In this document: positions 11,666 through 20,808 of the stretch, piece after piece
Numbering within the stretch: the first letter of the stretch is position 1
How the letters are laid out: every line of letters starts with the position of its first letter
Source of the DNA: Akkermansia muciniphila
GTDB lineage: Bacteria; Verrucomicrobiota; Verrucomicrobiia; Opitutales; Opitutaceae
NCBI GenBank assembly: GCA_945898185.1
Contig: CAMDHP010000003.1
Span: forward strand, 1 to 64,000
Reading direction: 5' to 3'
DNA: 64,000 bases
Translations under genes and position numbers: made by a program
Notes under the pieces: generated by a model
What the model was told of the DNA's origin: nothing
The model's input: only the letters and a program-made list of their open reading frames with translations
The model's database searches: none

Positions 11666-12433
11666 TTAGCGCGAGGAAGCCACGGGTTTTGCGCCGTGAG
11701 AAAGCAACGCGTGCAGCAAAACGGCGGCGGCGACGGACACGTTGAGTGATTCGACTTTGCCGCTGCCGGCGAGGGTGACGAGGCCAGTGCAGGCCTTGGC
11801 GACATCGGGTGCCATGCCGTGCTCCTCGTTGCCCATCACGAGCGCAAAGGGCCGCGCCGAGCCAAAGCGCGCAACCGGCGCACCACCGCGTGTTGCGGCG
11901 CCAAGCACGTCGTAGCCGGCGGCGCCGAGAGCGTGGAGGAAGGACGGCAGGTCCGTCACCCGCCAGATTGTGAGGTGTTCCAGTCCGCCTTCGGCCACGC
12001 GGTGGGCGGCCTCGCCAGGCAAGGCGGCGGACGGGTGAACGGGTATCACGATATCGGATACACCAAAGTAGGCGGCGGATCGAGCGATGGCGCCGAGGTT
12101 GTGGGCGTTGCCAATGCGGTCGAGCACAACTAGCGGAGCACGGGCCGCGGCCCACCCGGCGATGATCTTAGGCGTGGGCCCGGCGAGCGAGACCGCGGCG
12201 ACGACGCCGACCACGCCGCCGTGGTGCAGGGTGCCGGCGATCTTTTCGAGCTCGGCGGGCGGGACGCAGCGGTAAACTTTTTTTGCGGCCGCGAGTGCTT
12301 TGCACATCGCGCCGAGTTTGCGGCTGTTCGGGACGTCAAAGAAGAGGCGCTTAAAGGAGCCGGGCTCACGGGCAAAGCGCGCCTGCACGGCGGCAAGGCC
12401 ACAAAGGATCAATTCGTGAGCGGAAGCAGACAT
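11666..12433 (-). CDS. TrmH/SpoU family RNA methyltransferase
   Basis: VVLDRIGNAHNLGAIARSAAYFG..FALVMGNEEHGM..SGKVESLNVSVAAAVLLH. Confidence 0.93.
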   Translation of the reverse strand: MSASAHELILCGLAAVQARFAREPGSFKRLFFDVPNSRKLGAMCKALAAAKKVYRCVPPAELEKIAGTLHHGGVVGVVAAVSLAGPTPKIIAGWAAARAPLVVLDRIGNAHNLGAIARSAAYFGVSDIVIPVHPSAALPGEAAHRVAEGGLEHLTIWRVTDLPSFLHALGAAGYDVLGAATRGGAPVARFGSARPFALVMGNEEHGMAPDVAKACTGLVTLAGSGKVESLNVSVAAAVLLHALLSHGAKPVASSR

Positions 12434-12466
12434 AGGGCAATAATGAGGGACAAAAAAGCAAAGGCA

Positions 12467-12493
12467 ACGTTGTCAATCAATGATTGACAACGT
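12467..12493. repeat. near-perfect palindrome (13-bp arms, 1-nt centre) upstream of the TrmH-family gene
   Basis: ACGTTGTCAATCA-A-TGATTGACAACGT. Confidence 0.9.
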
Positions 12494-12658
12494 GGATTGG
12501 AGGACGCAGAGGAGAGGGGCTAAGTTCTGAGGTTTGAAGTCTGGCTCTAAGGGCGGAGGGCGGAGAGTTAAAGAGTTGAAGAATTAGACGGTCGAGGGTC
12601 AGAGGATTGAGGAACAAGGAATCAGCGTGCCGTGCGGACGCCAGAAGCGGGCGCGCGC

Positions 12659-13660
12659 TCATTCGGAAAGTTCGCCAACAAGGGTGAATTCCTCGCGGTC
12701 GTGGTAAAGATGGCGCACGCGGGTGTCGGGAGCGAGGCGGCTGAAAACGGAGTCGGGCGCGCGCACCTCACGGAGGAGGGCGAGGGCGTCCACGCGGCCG
12801 AATTTCAGAATGACGACGAAGCGACGGCACCAGCGTTGTTCGAGCCAGGGGACGACGAGGTTGCGCAAAACGTGGTGGGGGTCGTCCACGAGATCGCAAA
12901 ACATCCAGTCGGCGCGTTCGCCCGGCCCGGGACGGTAGCCGTAGGCGTCGGCGCGGCGGTGTTCGATAAGGGGGTTATCGAGAGCGCCGCCTTTGAGCGG
13001 ACCGTTGTCGAGGGCGATGACGCGGGCGCCGCGTTTGGCGGCGGAGTAGCTCCAGCCACCGGGGGCAGCCCCGAGGTCCACCACGAGCTCACCAGGCTCG
13101 GGCTCGCGACCGAGCACGGTGTAGGCTTCTTCGACCTTAAGGTAACTGCGCGAGGGGGCGAGGTCGTCGTCGGCCATGCGGCGTTGTCCACCGGAAATGA
13201 GATCGCGGGAGACGAAGGCCTTTCTAAAATCAACGAAATGAACGAAGAGCCCGTGCGAGGCACCGAGGCCGCGCGGGATCTCGGTGACGGCGAGACGGGC
13301 GACGCGGCCGAGGCGTTTTTTCAAAAGTTCGCCAAACGCGGTGGCGACGGCGTCGGCGCGGCGGCCGAGGCCGTCGAGCCCGGCAGCGGTGGTGAAGACG
13401 CAGGGCCAAGGCGTCTCGAACCGCTCCTCGCGAGCGGAAGCGAGGAAGTGTTCGAGCAGGTGGGCAGCGAGGGCGTTGACCGATTCGCCGGTGATCTCGG
13501 CCGGAGCGAGATGGATGGCGTAGGCAAAGCAGAGGTCTGGCGGCGCGGGCGCGACGGCGGTGGCTGCCCAGCCGCCGCCTTGGGCGGTCACACTAAGGCC
13601 GGCGGCGCGGAGTTCGCCCGCAAGTAAATCTTCGAATCCAGGCTGGCCGCGAAAAAGCAT
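12659..13660 (-). CDS. rlmM: 23S rRNA 2'-O-ribose methyltransferase (RlmM-like)
   Basis: MLFRGQPGFEDLLAGEL..PGELVVDLGAAPGGWSYSAAKRGARVIALDNGPLKG..ADWMFCDLVDDPHHV; start chosen at 13660. Confidence 0.88.
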   Translation of the reverse strand: MLFRGQPGFEDLLAGELRAAGLSVTAQGGGWAATAVAPAPPDLCFAYAIHLAPAEITGESVNALAAHLLEHFLASAREERFETPWPCVFTTAAGLDGLGRRADAVATAFGELLKKRLGRVARLAVTEIPRGLGASHGLFVHFVDFRKAFVSRDLISGGQRRMADDDLAPSRSYLKVEEAYTVLGREPEPGELVVDLGAAPGGWSYSAAKRGARVIALDNGPLKGGALDNPLIEHRRADAYGYRPGPGERADWMFCDLVDDPHHVLRNLVVPWLEQRWCRRFVVILKFGRVDALALLREVRAPDSVFSRLAPDTRVRHLYHDREEFTLVGELSE

Positions 13661-13689
13661 GGCGAGGTGGCAAAGAGGCGCTGCGCCTC

Positions 13690-14562
13690 TCAGGAAATCG
13701 GGCCGGAAGAGGGCGAGGGCCGCAAAGCCCGCCAAAGAGCTTTGCAGGGCCACGCGATGGCGTGGAGCAGGCCACCCACGATGGCGGCGATGGCCAGCAT
13801 CGGAAGACGAAACGCTCGGAGCGCGGGGCCGATGGCACGCTGGAGACCGGGGCGGGTCGAGTAAAACAGGGCGGCGGCGGTGATGATCACGATGCCGATG
13901 AATTTCTGAAACGCGTTAATGTGGATCGGATGGCCGTAGTGGATCGACACGATCTCGACCACAAGGATGGCGCCGACGTAGCCAATGAGTAAAAAGGCGA
14001 CGTGTTCGAGGATGGGGTATTTTTCGAGAAGTTTTAAACACGCGCCCGCGACAAAACGAAGAGCGAGGATGCCGATGAAAACGCCCAGGCACACGATCCA
14101 TAATTTCGGGCTCATCGCGACGGCGGCGACGACGTTGTCCACACTCAGACTGAGATCCATGAGCTCGATAGCGGCCACGGTGGCCCAAAAGCCTCGCGAG
14201 GCGGCGTTGGCCGGCGCGGCATCATGTTTCTCTTCGGCGGCGGTGTTGGTGAAGTGCGCGCACATCAGGTAAACGAGATAGGCGGCGCCCATGATTTTGA
14301 GCCACGGATTCGCAATGATGTAGGCCGCGCCGAGCATCGCGAGGCCTCGAAAAGCGTATGCGCCGATGATACCCCAGCGCAGGGCCTTGCGCTTCTGAGC
14401 CTCGGGCAGGTGATTCGCCATCGCAGCGATAGCGAGAGCGTTATCCACACTGAGCAGACCCTCGATGATAATTAGGGAGATTATGATTGGAATCGCCTCG
14501 ATCCATTCGGCAGCGGAAGGAAGGGCGAAGGCAAGGGGCGGGAGGAGAAGCAGGCTAAGCAT
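13690..14562 (-). CDS. TerC family integral membrane protein
   Basis: IIEGLLSVDNALAIAAMANHLP..ELMDLSLSVDNVVAAVAMSP duplicated SVDN motifs of TerC. Confidence 0.9.
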   Translation of the reverse strand: MLSLLLLPPLAFALPSAAEWIEAIPIIISLIIIEGLLSVDNALAIAAMANHLPEAQKRKALRWGIIGAYAFRGLAMLGAAYIIANPWLKIMGAAYLVYLMCAHFTNTAAEEKHDAAPANAASRGFWATVAAIELMDLSLSVDNVVAAVAMSPKLWIVCLGVFIGILALRFVAGACLKLLEKYPILEHVAFLLIGYVGAILVVEIVSIHYGHPIHINAFQKFIGIVIITAAALFYSTRPGLQRAIGPALRAFRLPMLAIAAIVGGLLHAIAWPCKALWRALRPSPSSGPIS

Positions 14563-14722
14563 AAGAGGTCATGATTCGGAGGAGCGACCGCGCCGGTGGC
14601 AACCCTGCAAAGATTTGCCGTGGGAAAGCCGGCTGTTTATTTTTATAAAAAATCAGTCGCACCCACATGAATGTTCAACGAACGGTTGATAGGATTATCC
14701 CGCCCGATCGCAACCCGCTCTC

Positions 14723-16246
14723 GTGAACTCCCCCAGCCTAAACACCCCCTCTCTGGCCACCGCGGCGCTCGCCGCGCTTGCCCTTATCGCCCCAGTGGTC
14801 CGCGCCGATCCGCTGCTAAGCTCGTGGCTCACCACGAACTCCACCAAATACGCCCGTATTTACACCAGCACGGCCAACCGTACCGCCGGCATCTCCACTA
14901 CCACTTGGACCGGCCAGATTTCGCCGACCTACGCTGGCATTCACGAAATCAACTACTCCGCCACTTGGGTTTACCTTAAAAACACCGGCCTTGGCGGCTA
15001 CGTCATGGGGCCTTGGAACAACCCCAACCTTCCCAAAAATCAAGGCACCGCCACCAAGGTTTTCCGCTTTCCGCGCACGCCCGTGATTCCCAACACCAAG
15101 ACCCTTACCGGCGTGGGTGTAATCGGGGTCCTTGTGGACGGCGTCTCCATCTACAATACTTCCGACGGTTTCTCCTACTCCACGGCAAACGGAAAGGACG
15201 CCACGCCCAACGGCGGCATCGGCCCGGGCGACCGCATCTGGAACCGCGACGCCTGGCCTAACGAATTCGTGTCCTTCGACTACGCCCTCAACCACGCCCA
15301 GCCGAGCGGCGACTACCACTCCCACGCCAACCCCATCGCGGTCCGCTACCAACTGGGCGACAACGTCAACTACAACCCCTCCACCAAGGTCTACTCCGAA
15401 AACACCGCCACCACCACCTTCACCCACTCCCCTATTATCGGCTGGATGAGCGACGGCCTTCCCTACTACGGCCCCTACGGCTACTCCAGTCCACTCGACG
15501 CCACTAGCGCGGTGCGCCGCATGGTCTCCGGCTACGTCCTCCGCGACGGCTCCTACGGCACCACCAATCTCAGCTCCACCGGGCGCACCACTCTGCCCGC
15601 CTGGGCCCTTGCGGCGCAAAATCGCGCCCAGCTTAATTCGTCCACCCAGTATGGCCCCGCCGTCAATACCGCCTACGCGCTCGGTCATTTCTCGGAGGAC
15701 TACGATTACCTCGGAGATCTCGGCTTCACGCCAGGCGCCACCAGCACCGTAGGCGCCTACACCACCCTTTTCGACCTCAACGAATACAACGTGCGCTTTT
15801 GCGTCACCCCAGAGTTTCCGAGCGGTACTTGGGCCTACTTCGCCACCATCACTTCCACCGGCGCCCCTTGGTATCCCTACAACGCCGGACGTTGGTATTA
15901 CGGCGCCAAGACCGCCGCCGCCAGCACCACAACGGTCATGGCCGCCGATACCCCGCTCACCCAATACTATAGGGGCTCCGCCTCCACCGCCGAGACGTGG
16001 ACCGCCGCGCCCGTCACCCCCTCCGGCACCAACGTCACCATTACCTGGAATGCCGTCGAGGGCGGCACCTATCAGGTCAGCGCCACCAGCGATCTCACGA
16101 ATTGGACAACGCTCACGCCGACCGTCACTGCCACCGGCGGCAACACCGCGACTTTTACCGAAATCGGCGCCACCGCGACCGAGTTCAAACGCTTCTACAA
16201 GATAACGCGCACCGGCCTCGCGACCTACGACGCGGTCGGCTACTGA
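14723..16246 (+). CDS. secreted YHYH-family protein
   Basis: N-terminal signal-like segment; GDYHSHANPIAVRYQLGDN..HSPIIGWMSDGLPYYGPYGYSSPLDATSAVRRMVSGYVLRDG; C-terminal extra domain. Confidence 0.8.
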   Translation: MNSPSLNTPSLATAALAALALIAPVVRADPLLSSWLTTNSTKYARIYTSTANRTAGISTTTWTGQISPTYAGIHEINYSATWVYLKNTGLGGYVMGPWNNPNLPKNQGTATKVFRFPRTPVIPNTKTLTGVGVIGVLVDGVSIYNTSDGFSYSTANGKDATPNGGIGPGDRIWNRDAWPNEFVSFDYALNHAQPSGDYHSHANPIAVRYQLGDNVNYNPSTKVYSENTATTTFTHSPIIGWMSDGLPYYGPYGYSSPLDATSAVRRMVSGYVLRDGSYGTTNLSSTGRTTLPAWALAAQNRAQLNSSTQYGPAVNTAYALGHFSEDYDYLGDLGFTPGATSTVGAYTTLFDLNEYNVRFCVTPEFPSGTWAYFATITSTGAPWYPYNAGRWYYGAKTAAASTTTVMAADTPLTQYYRGSASTAETWTAAPVTPSGTNVTITWNAVEGGTYQVSATSDLTNWTTLTPTVTATGGNTATFTEIGATATEFKRFYKITRTGLATYDAVGY

Positions 16247-16267
16247 TACGGTCTGACTCGTCGCCTC

Positions 16268-18121
16268 ATGCTCCCTTTCGCGAGCTTTCCTTCCCTGTGC
16301 CGCCGCTTAGCCCCGGCACTTCTCTTCCTCCTTGCGGGATCCTTGGCCGCGCTCACGGCCTCCCGCGCCTCCGCCACCACCCTCGAACTCACCATCCGCC
16401 CCGTTTTTAACGGAGCGCCCCTCCTGCTCGATTCCCTGCGCTACCAAAACGCGGCTGGCGAGACGCTCTCCGTCACCCGCCTCAGCTACCTCCTCAGCGG
16501 CTTCTCCCTCGAACGCGAAGACGGCACTTGGATCGATCTGCAGGCCCTCTACGCCTGGCTCGATGCCGCGAAACACCGCGACTCCGTTCTGCTCGATGCC
16601 ATCCCCGCCGGACGCTACCGCGCCTTGCGTTTCCACCTCGGCCCAGACCCCGAAGCTAACGTCGCAGACCCTTCGCGCTTCCCCGCCGATCACGCTATGA
16701 ACCCCAATCTCAACGGCCTCCACTGGAGCTGGCAGGGCGGATACATCTTCCTCGCGCTCGAAGGCCTTTACCGCGCGCCCATGCCCTCCCTCAGCGGCCC
16801 GTTCGCTCCCGCATCCCCGGTCGCCGCCGCGCCCGCCCTCAGCGGCTACGCCTACCACCTTGCGCGCGATCCTCAGCGCGCCCGCGTCACCCTTACCGCG
16901 CCGCTCGACCTTACCCACGACGCCGGCGTGGCCCTAAACTTCGATCTCGGCGCACTGCTCAACGCACCACGCCCCCTCTCTTTCGCCCGCGACGGCTCCG
17001 CCACGCACTCGCGCGTCGGCGACCCGGTGGCGGCAGCCCTCGTCGCCAACCTGCGCAGTGCCTTTCGCGTCTCGGGCGTATTCTCTACTGCACCCGCGAT
17101 CAGCCGCCCCTCGCCAGTAAAGCTCCTGTATCTGCCAAAACACTACACGCCCTACCCGTTCAAGATGGGCTCGACCTTTCCCATCCCCGATCTGCCACGC
17201 GACAACCCGCTCATCGAGGAGCGCGTCGCCCTCGGCAAAATCCTCTTCACCGAAACCGCCCTCTCCCGCGATGGCACGCTTTCCTGCGCCTCCTGCCACC
17301 AGCGCGACGCCGCGCTCTCCGATCCGCGCCGCGTAAGCATCGGCGTGGGCAACCTGCCCGGCACCCGCAATGCGATGCCGCTCTTCAATCTCGCTTGGAA
17401 AAACAACTTCTTCTGGGACGGACGCTCCCCTTCGCTCCGCGCGCAGGTCCTCGTTCCCATTGAAGACCACATCGAGATGGACGAGACCCTCGACCGCGTC
17501 GTCGTAAAACTCGCCGCCGCCTCCCTCGACCTCGCGCCCGACTACCCCGCTCTCTTCGACGCCGCCTTCGACTCGCCCGAGATCACCGCCGAGAAACTCT
17601 CCCTCGCGCTCGAACAGTTTCTTTTAACCCTCACCGCGTATGATTCGAAGTTCGACCGCGCCCTGCGCGGCCAAGCGAGCCTCACCGCCGATGAGCAGCG
17701 CGGTTTTGAGTTGTTCATGACCGAGAATGACGCCCGCACCGGCCAGCGCGGGGCGGACTGTTTTCACTGCCACGGCGGTCCGCTTTTCAGCGACCACCAG
17801 TTTCACAACAACGGCATCGCCCCCGACACCGCCGATACCGGACGCGAGCGGGTTACCGGCCTCGCCGCTGATCGCGGCAAGTTCTCCACCCCCAGCCTGC
17901 GCAACATCGCACGGAGCGCACCGTATATGCATGACGGACGTTTCACCACGCTTGAGGAAGTCGTCACCCACTACAGCAAGGGCGTCGTCCGCACGCCCAC
18001 CCTCGACCCTAACCTCGCCAAGCATCCCGACGGTGGCCTCCATCTGGACGAGGATGAGAAACGCGCGCTTGTCGCGTTTCTCCGCACGCTGACCGATGCG
18101 CCACCAGCTGCCGCGCGCTGA
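16268..18121 (+). CDS. MbnP-like domain fused to di-heme cytochrome c peroxidase (MbnH/MauG-like)
   Basis: Signal peptide. MbnP-like N-terminal half (LELTIRPVFNGAPLLLDSLRYQNAAGETLSVTRLSYLLSGF..MNPNLNGLHWSWQGGYIFLALEG). C-terminal half with CASCH (17285-17299) and CFHCH (17759-17773) heme sites, all in one uninterrupted frame. Confidence 0.85.
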   Translation: MLPFASFPSLCRRLAPALLFLLAGSLAALTASRASATTLELTIRPVFNGAPLLLDSLRYQNAAGETLSVTRLSYLLSGFSLEREDGTWIDLQALYAWLDAAKHRDSVLLDAIPAGRYRALRFHLGPDPEANVADPSRFPADHAMNPNLNGLHWSWQGGYIFLALEGLYRAPMPSLSGPFAPASPVAAAPALSGYAYHLARDPQRARVTLTAPLDLTHDAGVALNFDLGALLNAPRPLSFARDGSATHSRVGDPVAAALVANLRSAFRVSGVFSTAPAISRPSPVKLLYLPKHYTPYPFKMGSTFPIPDLPRDNPLIEERVALGKILFTETALSRDGTLSCASCHQRDAALSDPRRVSIGVGNLPGTRNAMPLFNLAWKNNFFWDGRSPSLRAQVLVPIEDHIEMDETLDRVVVKLAAASLDLAPDYPALFDAAFDSPEITAEKLSLALEQFLLTLTAYDSKFDRALRGQASLTADEQRGFELFMTENDARTGQRGADCFHCHGGPLFSDHQFHNNGIAPDTADTGRERVTGLAADRGKFSTPSLRNIARSAPYMHDGRFTTLEEVVTHYSKGVVRTPTLDPNLAKHPDGGLHLDEDEKRALVAFLRTLTDAPPAAAR

Positions 18122-18157
18122 GCATAGTATCAGTCAGCCCGAGGCGATGAGGCTTAT

Positions 18158-19168
18158 CTAAGGTTTACGAAAGAGGTAATGGCTGACGAGCCACTCTTCG
18201 CCGTTTTTGTAGCCCCAGAGTTCGGCGCAGGACATGTAGAAAACACGCCAGTAGGCCCACCATTTCACCGCCTGATCGGGGCCGTAGGTGTCGCGGAAAA
18301 GCGGCATAATCTCGTCGCGGTGGGCGTCCATGTTTTGCAGCCAGTTTTCGGCGGTCTGCTGGTAATGGCGGCCGTTGACCTTCCAGTCGGAGACGAGGGT
18401 GAGGTCGGCTTGGAACTGCATGAACAAATCGTGGGCGGGCATCTGGCCACCGGTGAAAAAGTAGCGGCTCATCCAGTCGGTGGAATCGCGGGCGACGAAG
18501 TGGTAACTGAACGCGTGGTGGGTAAAAATGTGGGTGAAGAGCAGGCCGCCGGGCTTGAGCCAGCGGGCGATGTTTTTGAAGAGCAGCTGGTAGTTTTTGA
18601 GGTGCTCGAACATCTCGACTGAGACGACTCGGTCGAACTGGGCGGGGGCGATGTCGAAGGCGTTGATATCGCAGGTGATGATGCGGAGGTTGGTGAGGCC
18701 GCGTTTACGAGCCTCGGTGTCAATGTGCTCCTTCTGGGTGCGGGAGTTGGAAACGGCGGTGATCTGCGCGTTGGGAAAACGGGCGGCGTTGTAGAGGCAG
18801 AGGGAGCCCCAGCCGCAGCCGAGTTCGAGGATGTGCTGGCCATCGGCGAGCTGGGCGCGCTCAGCGTAAAGGGCGAGCATGAGCTCCTCGGCCTGGTCGA
18901 GGGTCTCCTTGCCGGTGGGATAGAGGCAGCCGGAGTATTTGAGGCGTTTGCCGAGGCAGTATTGGTAGAAAGGCGTGGCGACCTCGTAGTGCTGCTCGTT
19001 GGCGGCGGCGGTCTGCTCGGCGAGACCGCGGGTCTTGAGGTCGGCGACGTAGGCGGCGCGGTCGTAGCGGGGAGTCTCTTCGCGAATACGCTGGGCAAGC
19101 AGACGGCGGATGCCGATGCGCACGAGCCAGTCGGGGAGGAGGTTCTTTTCGAGAAGAGAGTCGATCAT
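18158..19168 (-). CDS. cyclopropane-fatty-acyl-phospholipid synthase family methyltransferase
   Basis: ILELGCGWGSLCLYNAARFPNAQITAVSNSRTQKEHI..VVSVEMFEHLKNYQ. Confidence 0.9.
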   Translation of the reverse strand: MIDSLLEKNLLPDWLVRIGIRRLLAQRIREETPRYDRAAYVADLKTRGLAEQTAAANEQHYEVATPFYQYCLGKRLKYSGCLYPTGKETLDQAEELMLALYAERAQLADGQHILELGCGWGSLCLYNAARFPNAQITAVSNSRTQKEHIDTEARKRGLTNLRIITCDINAFDIAPAQFDRVVSVEMFEHLKNYQLLFKNIARWLKPGGLLFTHIFTHHAFSYHFVARDSTDWMSRYFFTGGQMPAHDLFMQFQADLTLVSDWKVNGRHYQQTAENWLQNMDAHRDEIMPLFRDTYGPDQAVKWWAYWRVFYMSCAELWGYKNGEEWLVSHYLFRKP

Positions 19169-19231
19169 GACGGGGAAGTTTTAAACCGCGAACGGGGCGA
19201 AGAGACGCGAAGCGAGGAGAGGAAGAGGCGT

Positions 19232-20020
19232 TTAGATTTTTTTTGGAAACCAGGGGACGAAGGCGGAAACGCGGCGCTGGTAAGCGCGGTAGGCGTCGCC
19301 GCGGGAGCGGATGGATTGTTCTTCCGTCATGGGAATGCCGGTAACGAAGAGGAGCAGGTAGAGGATGGCAGCGGGGGCAATGAGGCCGAGCCAACCCCAG
19401 GCGGCGGGCAGGGCGAGGAGGGCGAAGCTTACCCAGGTGAGCCAGACGAAAAAGTAGTTCGGGTGGCGGCTCGCCGACCAGAGGCCGCGGTCGCAGACTT
19501 TGCTCTTGTTGGCGGGGTCTTTTTTGAAAGCGGCGAGCTGAGCGTCAGCGAGGGATTCGCCGAGGATGGAGACGGCGAACAGGCCGAGGGCGGCGTAATC
19601 GAGGGCGGTGAAAGCGGTCTCAGAGCGGCCGATGGCTAACAGAAACGGGGTGGAGAGGATGACGACTGAGACGGCCTGAAACTGATAAAACTTGGCCATC
19701 TCCCAACTGAAATTGGTGGCCCAGCGGGTGCGCATTTCTTTGTAACGGCCGTCTTCCTCGGGGTGATGGCCCATGACGCGGCGGCAAAGGTAGGTTCCAA
19801 GGCGGAGACTCCAGGCGGTTACCAGGGCGGCGACGAGCCAGCGGCGCGGAGCCCAGCCGGTAGCGAGCGCGACGTAAAGAAGGGCGACAAGCCCGAAGGC
19901 GTAGCTCCAAACAATGTCCACGATGCCGTAGTTATCGAGCCTGCGAGCCACGCTGAAAAACGCAGCGAACACGACGCAACAAACGGCAAGGGCAACGGTG
20001 GCGATAAGGAGCGGATGCAC
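19232..20020 (-). CDS. DUF1295 (steroid 5-alpha-reductase-like) membrane protein
   Basis: DNYGIVDIVWSYAFG..SRHPNYFFVWLTWVSFALLALP..IPMTEEQSIRSRGDAYRAYQRRVSAFVPWFPKK; likely GTG start at 20020. Confidence 0.88.
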   Translation of the reverse strand: MHPLLIATVALAVCCVVFAAFFSVARRLDNYGIVDIVWSYAFGLVALLYVALATGWAPRRWLVAALVTAWSLRLGTYLCRRVMGHHPEEDGRYKEMRTRWATNFSWEMAKFYQFQAVSVVILSTPFLLAIGRSETAFTALDYAALGLFAVSILGESLADAQLAAFKKDPANKSKVCDRGLWSASRHPNYFFVWLTWVSFALLALPAAWGWLGLIAPAAILYLLLFVTGIPMTEEQSIRSRGDAYRAYQRRVSAFVPWFPKKI

Positions 20021-20193
20021 GCGACACGATGCGGGAGTGGCTGATTTTGTCCAAGCCGGGAAAGAGAATCCGCACCAACGGCGGACAGACGGAGCCAGGA
20101 CGCTCACCTCAGACAAGTCAGCTTCTTGGTTCCTTCCCGCCTTCAGAAACGTAAGGCACAAAGTAACCTAATAGGTTACTTTGTTTTGAGGGC

Positions 20194-20808
20194 TCAGGTG
20201 CCGTAGAGGCGGTCGCCGAAATCGCCGAGGCCGGGGAGAATGTATTTTTGGGCGTTTAACCCGCGGTCGAGGGCGGCGGTGAAAATCGAGACCTTCGGGT
20301 GCGCTTTCTCCACGGCGGCGACGCCTTCTGGCGAGGCCACGATGACAACCAGGCTGAGCTGGATCGCACCGGCTTCGCGCAGGAGGTCGAGGGCGGTGAC
20401 GGCGCTGCCGCCGGTGGCGAGCATGGGGTCAACGCAGAGCACGCGTTTGCCAGCGAGCGGGGGGAGTTTGCAGTAGTAGCTGCGGGAGACAGCAATCTGG
20501 TGGTCACGCTCGAGGCCGACGTAGCCAACGGAGACCTCGGGAAAAAGGTCGAGGTAGGGCTGCACCATGCCGAGACCGGCGCGAAGAATGGGAACCACGA
20601 CCAGCCCTTCGGCGAGGATTTTTCCGGTGTGGGGTTCGAGCGGCGTATTCACTGCGTGACTACGGGTTGGGAGATCGCGGGTGGCGTCGAGTGCGAGCAG
20701 CAAACCGAGCTGGTGCGAGAGGGTGCGAAAGGTGGCCGGCTCGGTGGTGCGGTCGCGCAGGTGGGTGAGCGCGTGGTTGGCGAGCGGGTGCTGGAGAATG
20801 TGGAGCAT
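20194..20808 (-). CDS. upp: uracil phosphoribosyltransferase
   Basis: ILRAGLGMVQPYLDLFPEVSVGYVGLERD..VDPMLATGGSAVTALDLL..IFTAALDRGLN..PGLGDFGDRLYGT. Confidence 0.96.
   Translation of the reverse strand: MLHILQHPLANHALTHLRDRTTEPATFRTLSHQLGLLLALDATRDLPTRSHAVNTPLEPHTGKILAEGLVVVPILRAGLGMVQPYLDLFPEVSVGYVGLERDHQIAVSRSYYCKLPPLAGKRVLCVDPMLATGGSAVTALDLLREAGAIQLSLVVIVASPEGVAAVEKAHPKVSIFTAALDRGLNAQKYILPGLGDFGDRLYGT

Noticed and set aside
11154-11745. Small + strand ORFs (101 and 148 aa) after exonuclease III
   Set aside because: They run through the inverted-repeat element and lack recognisable domains; coding status unsupported.
12632-13627. Long + strand ORF (331 aa) over the RlmM-like gene
   Set aside because: Low-complexity Gly/Ala/Glu antisense shadow of a clearly recognisable methyltransferase; GC-rich codon artefact.
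14816-15964. 382-aa minus-strand ORF inside the YHYH gene
   Set aside because: Composition (G/V/A-rich, no domains) is typical of antisense shadow; the + strand has clear family signatures.
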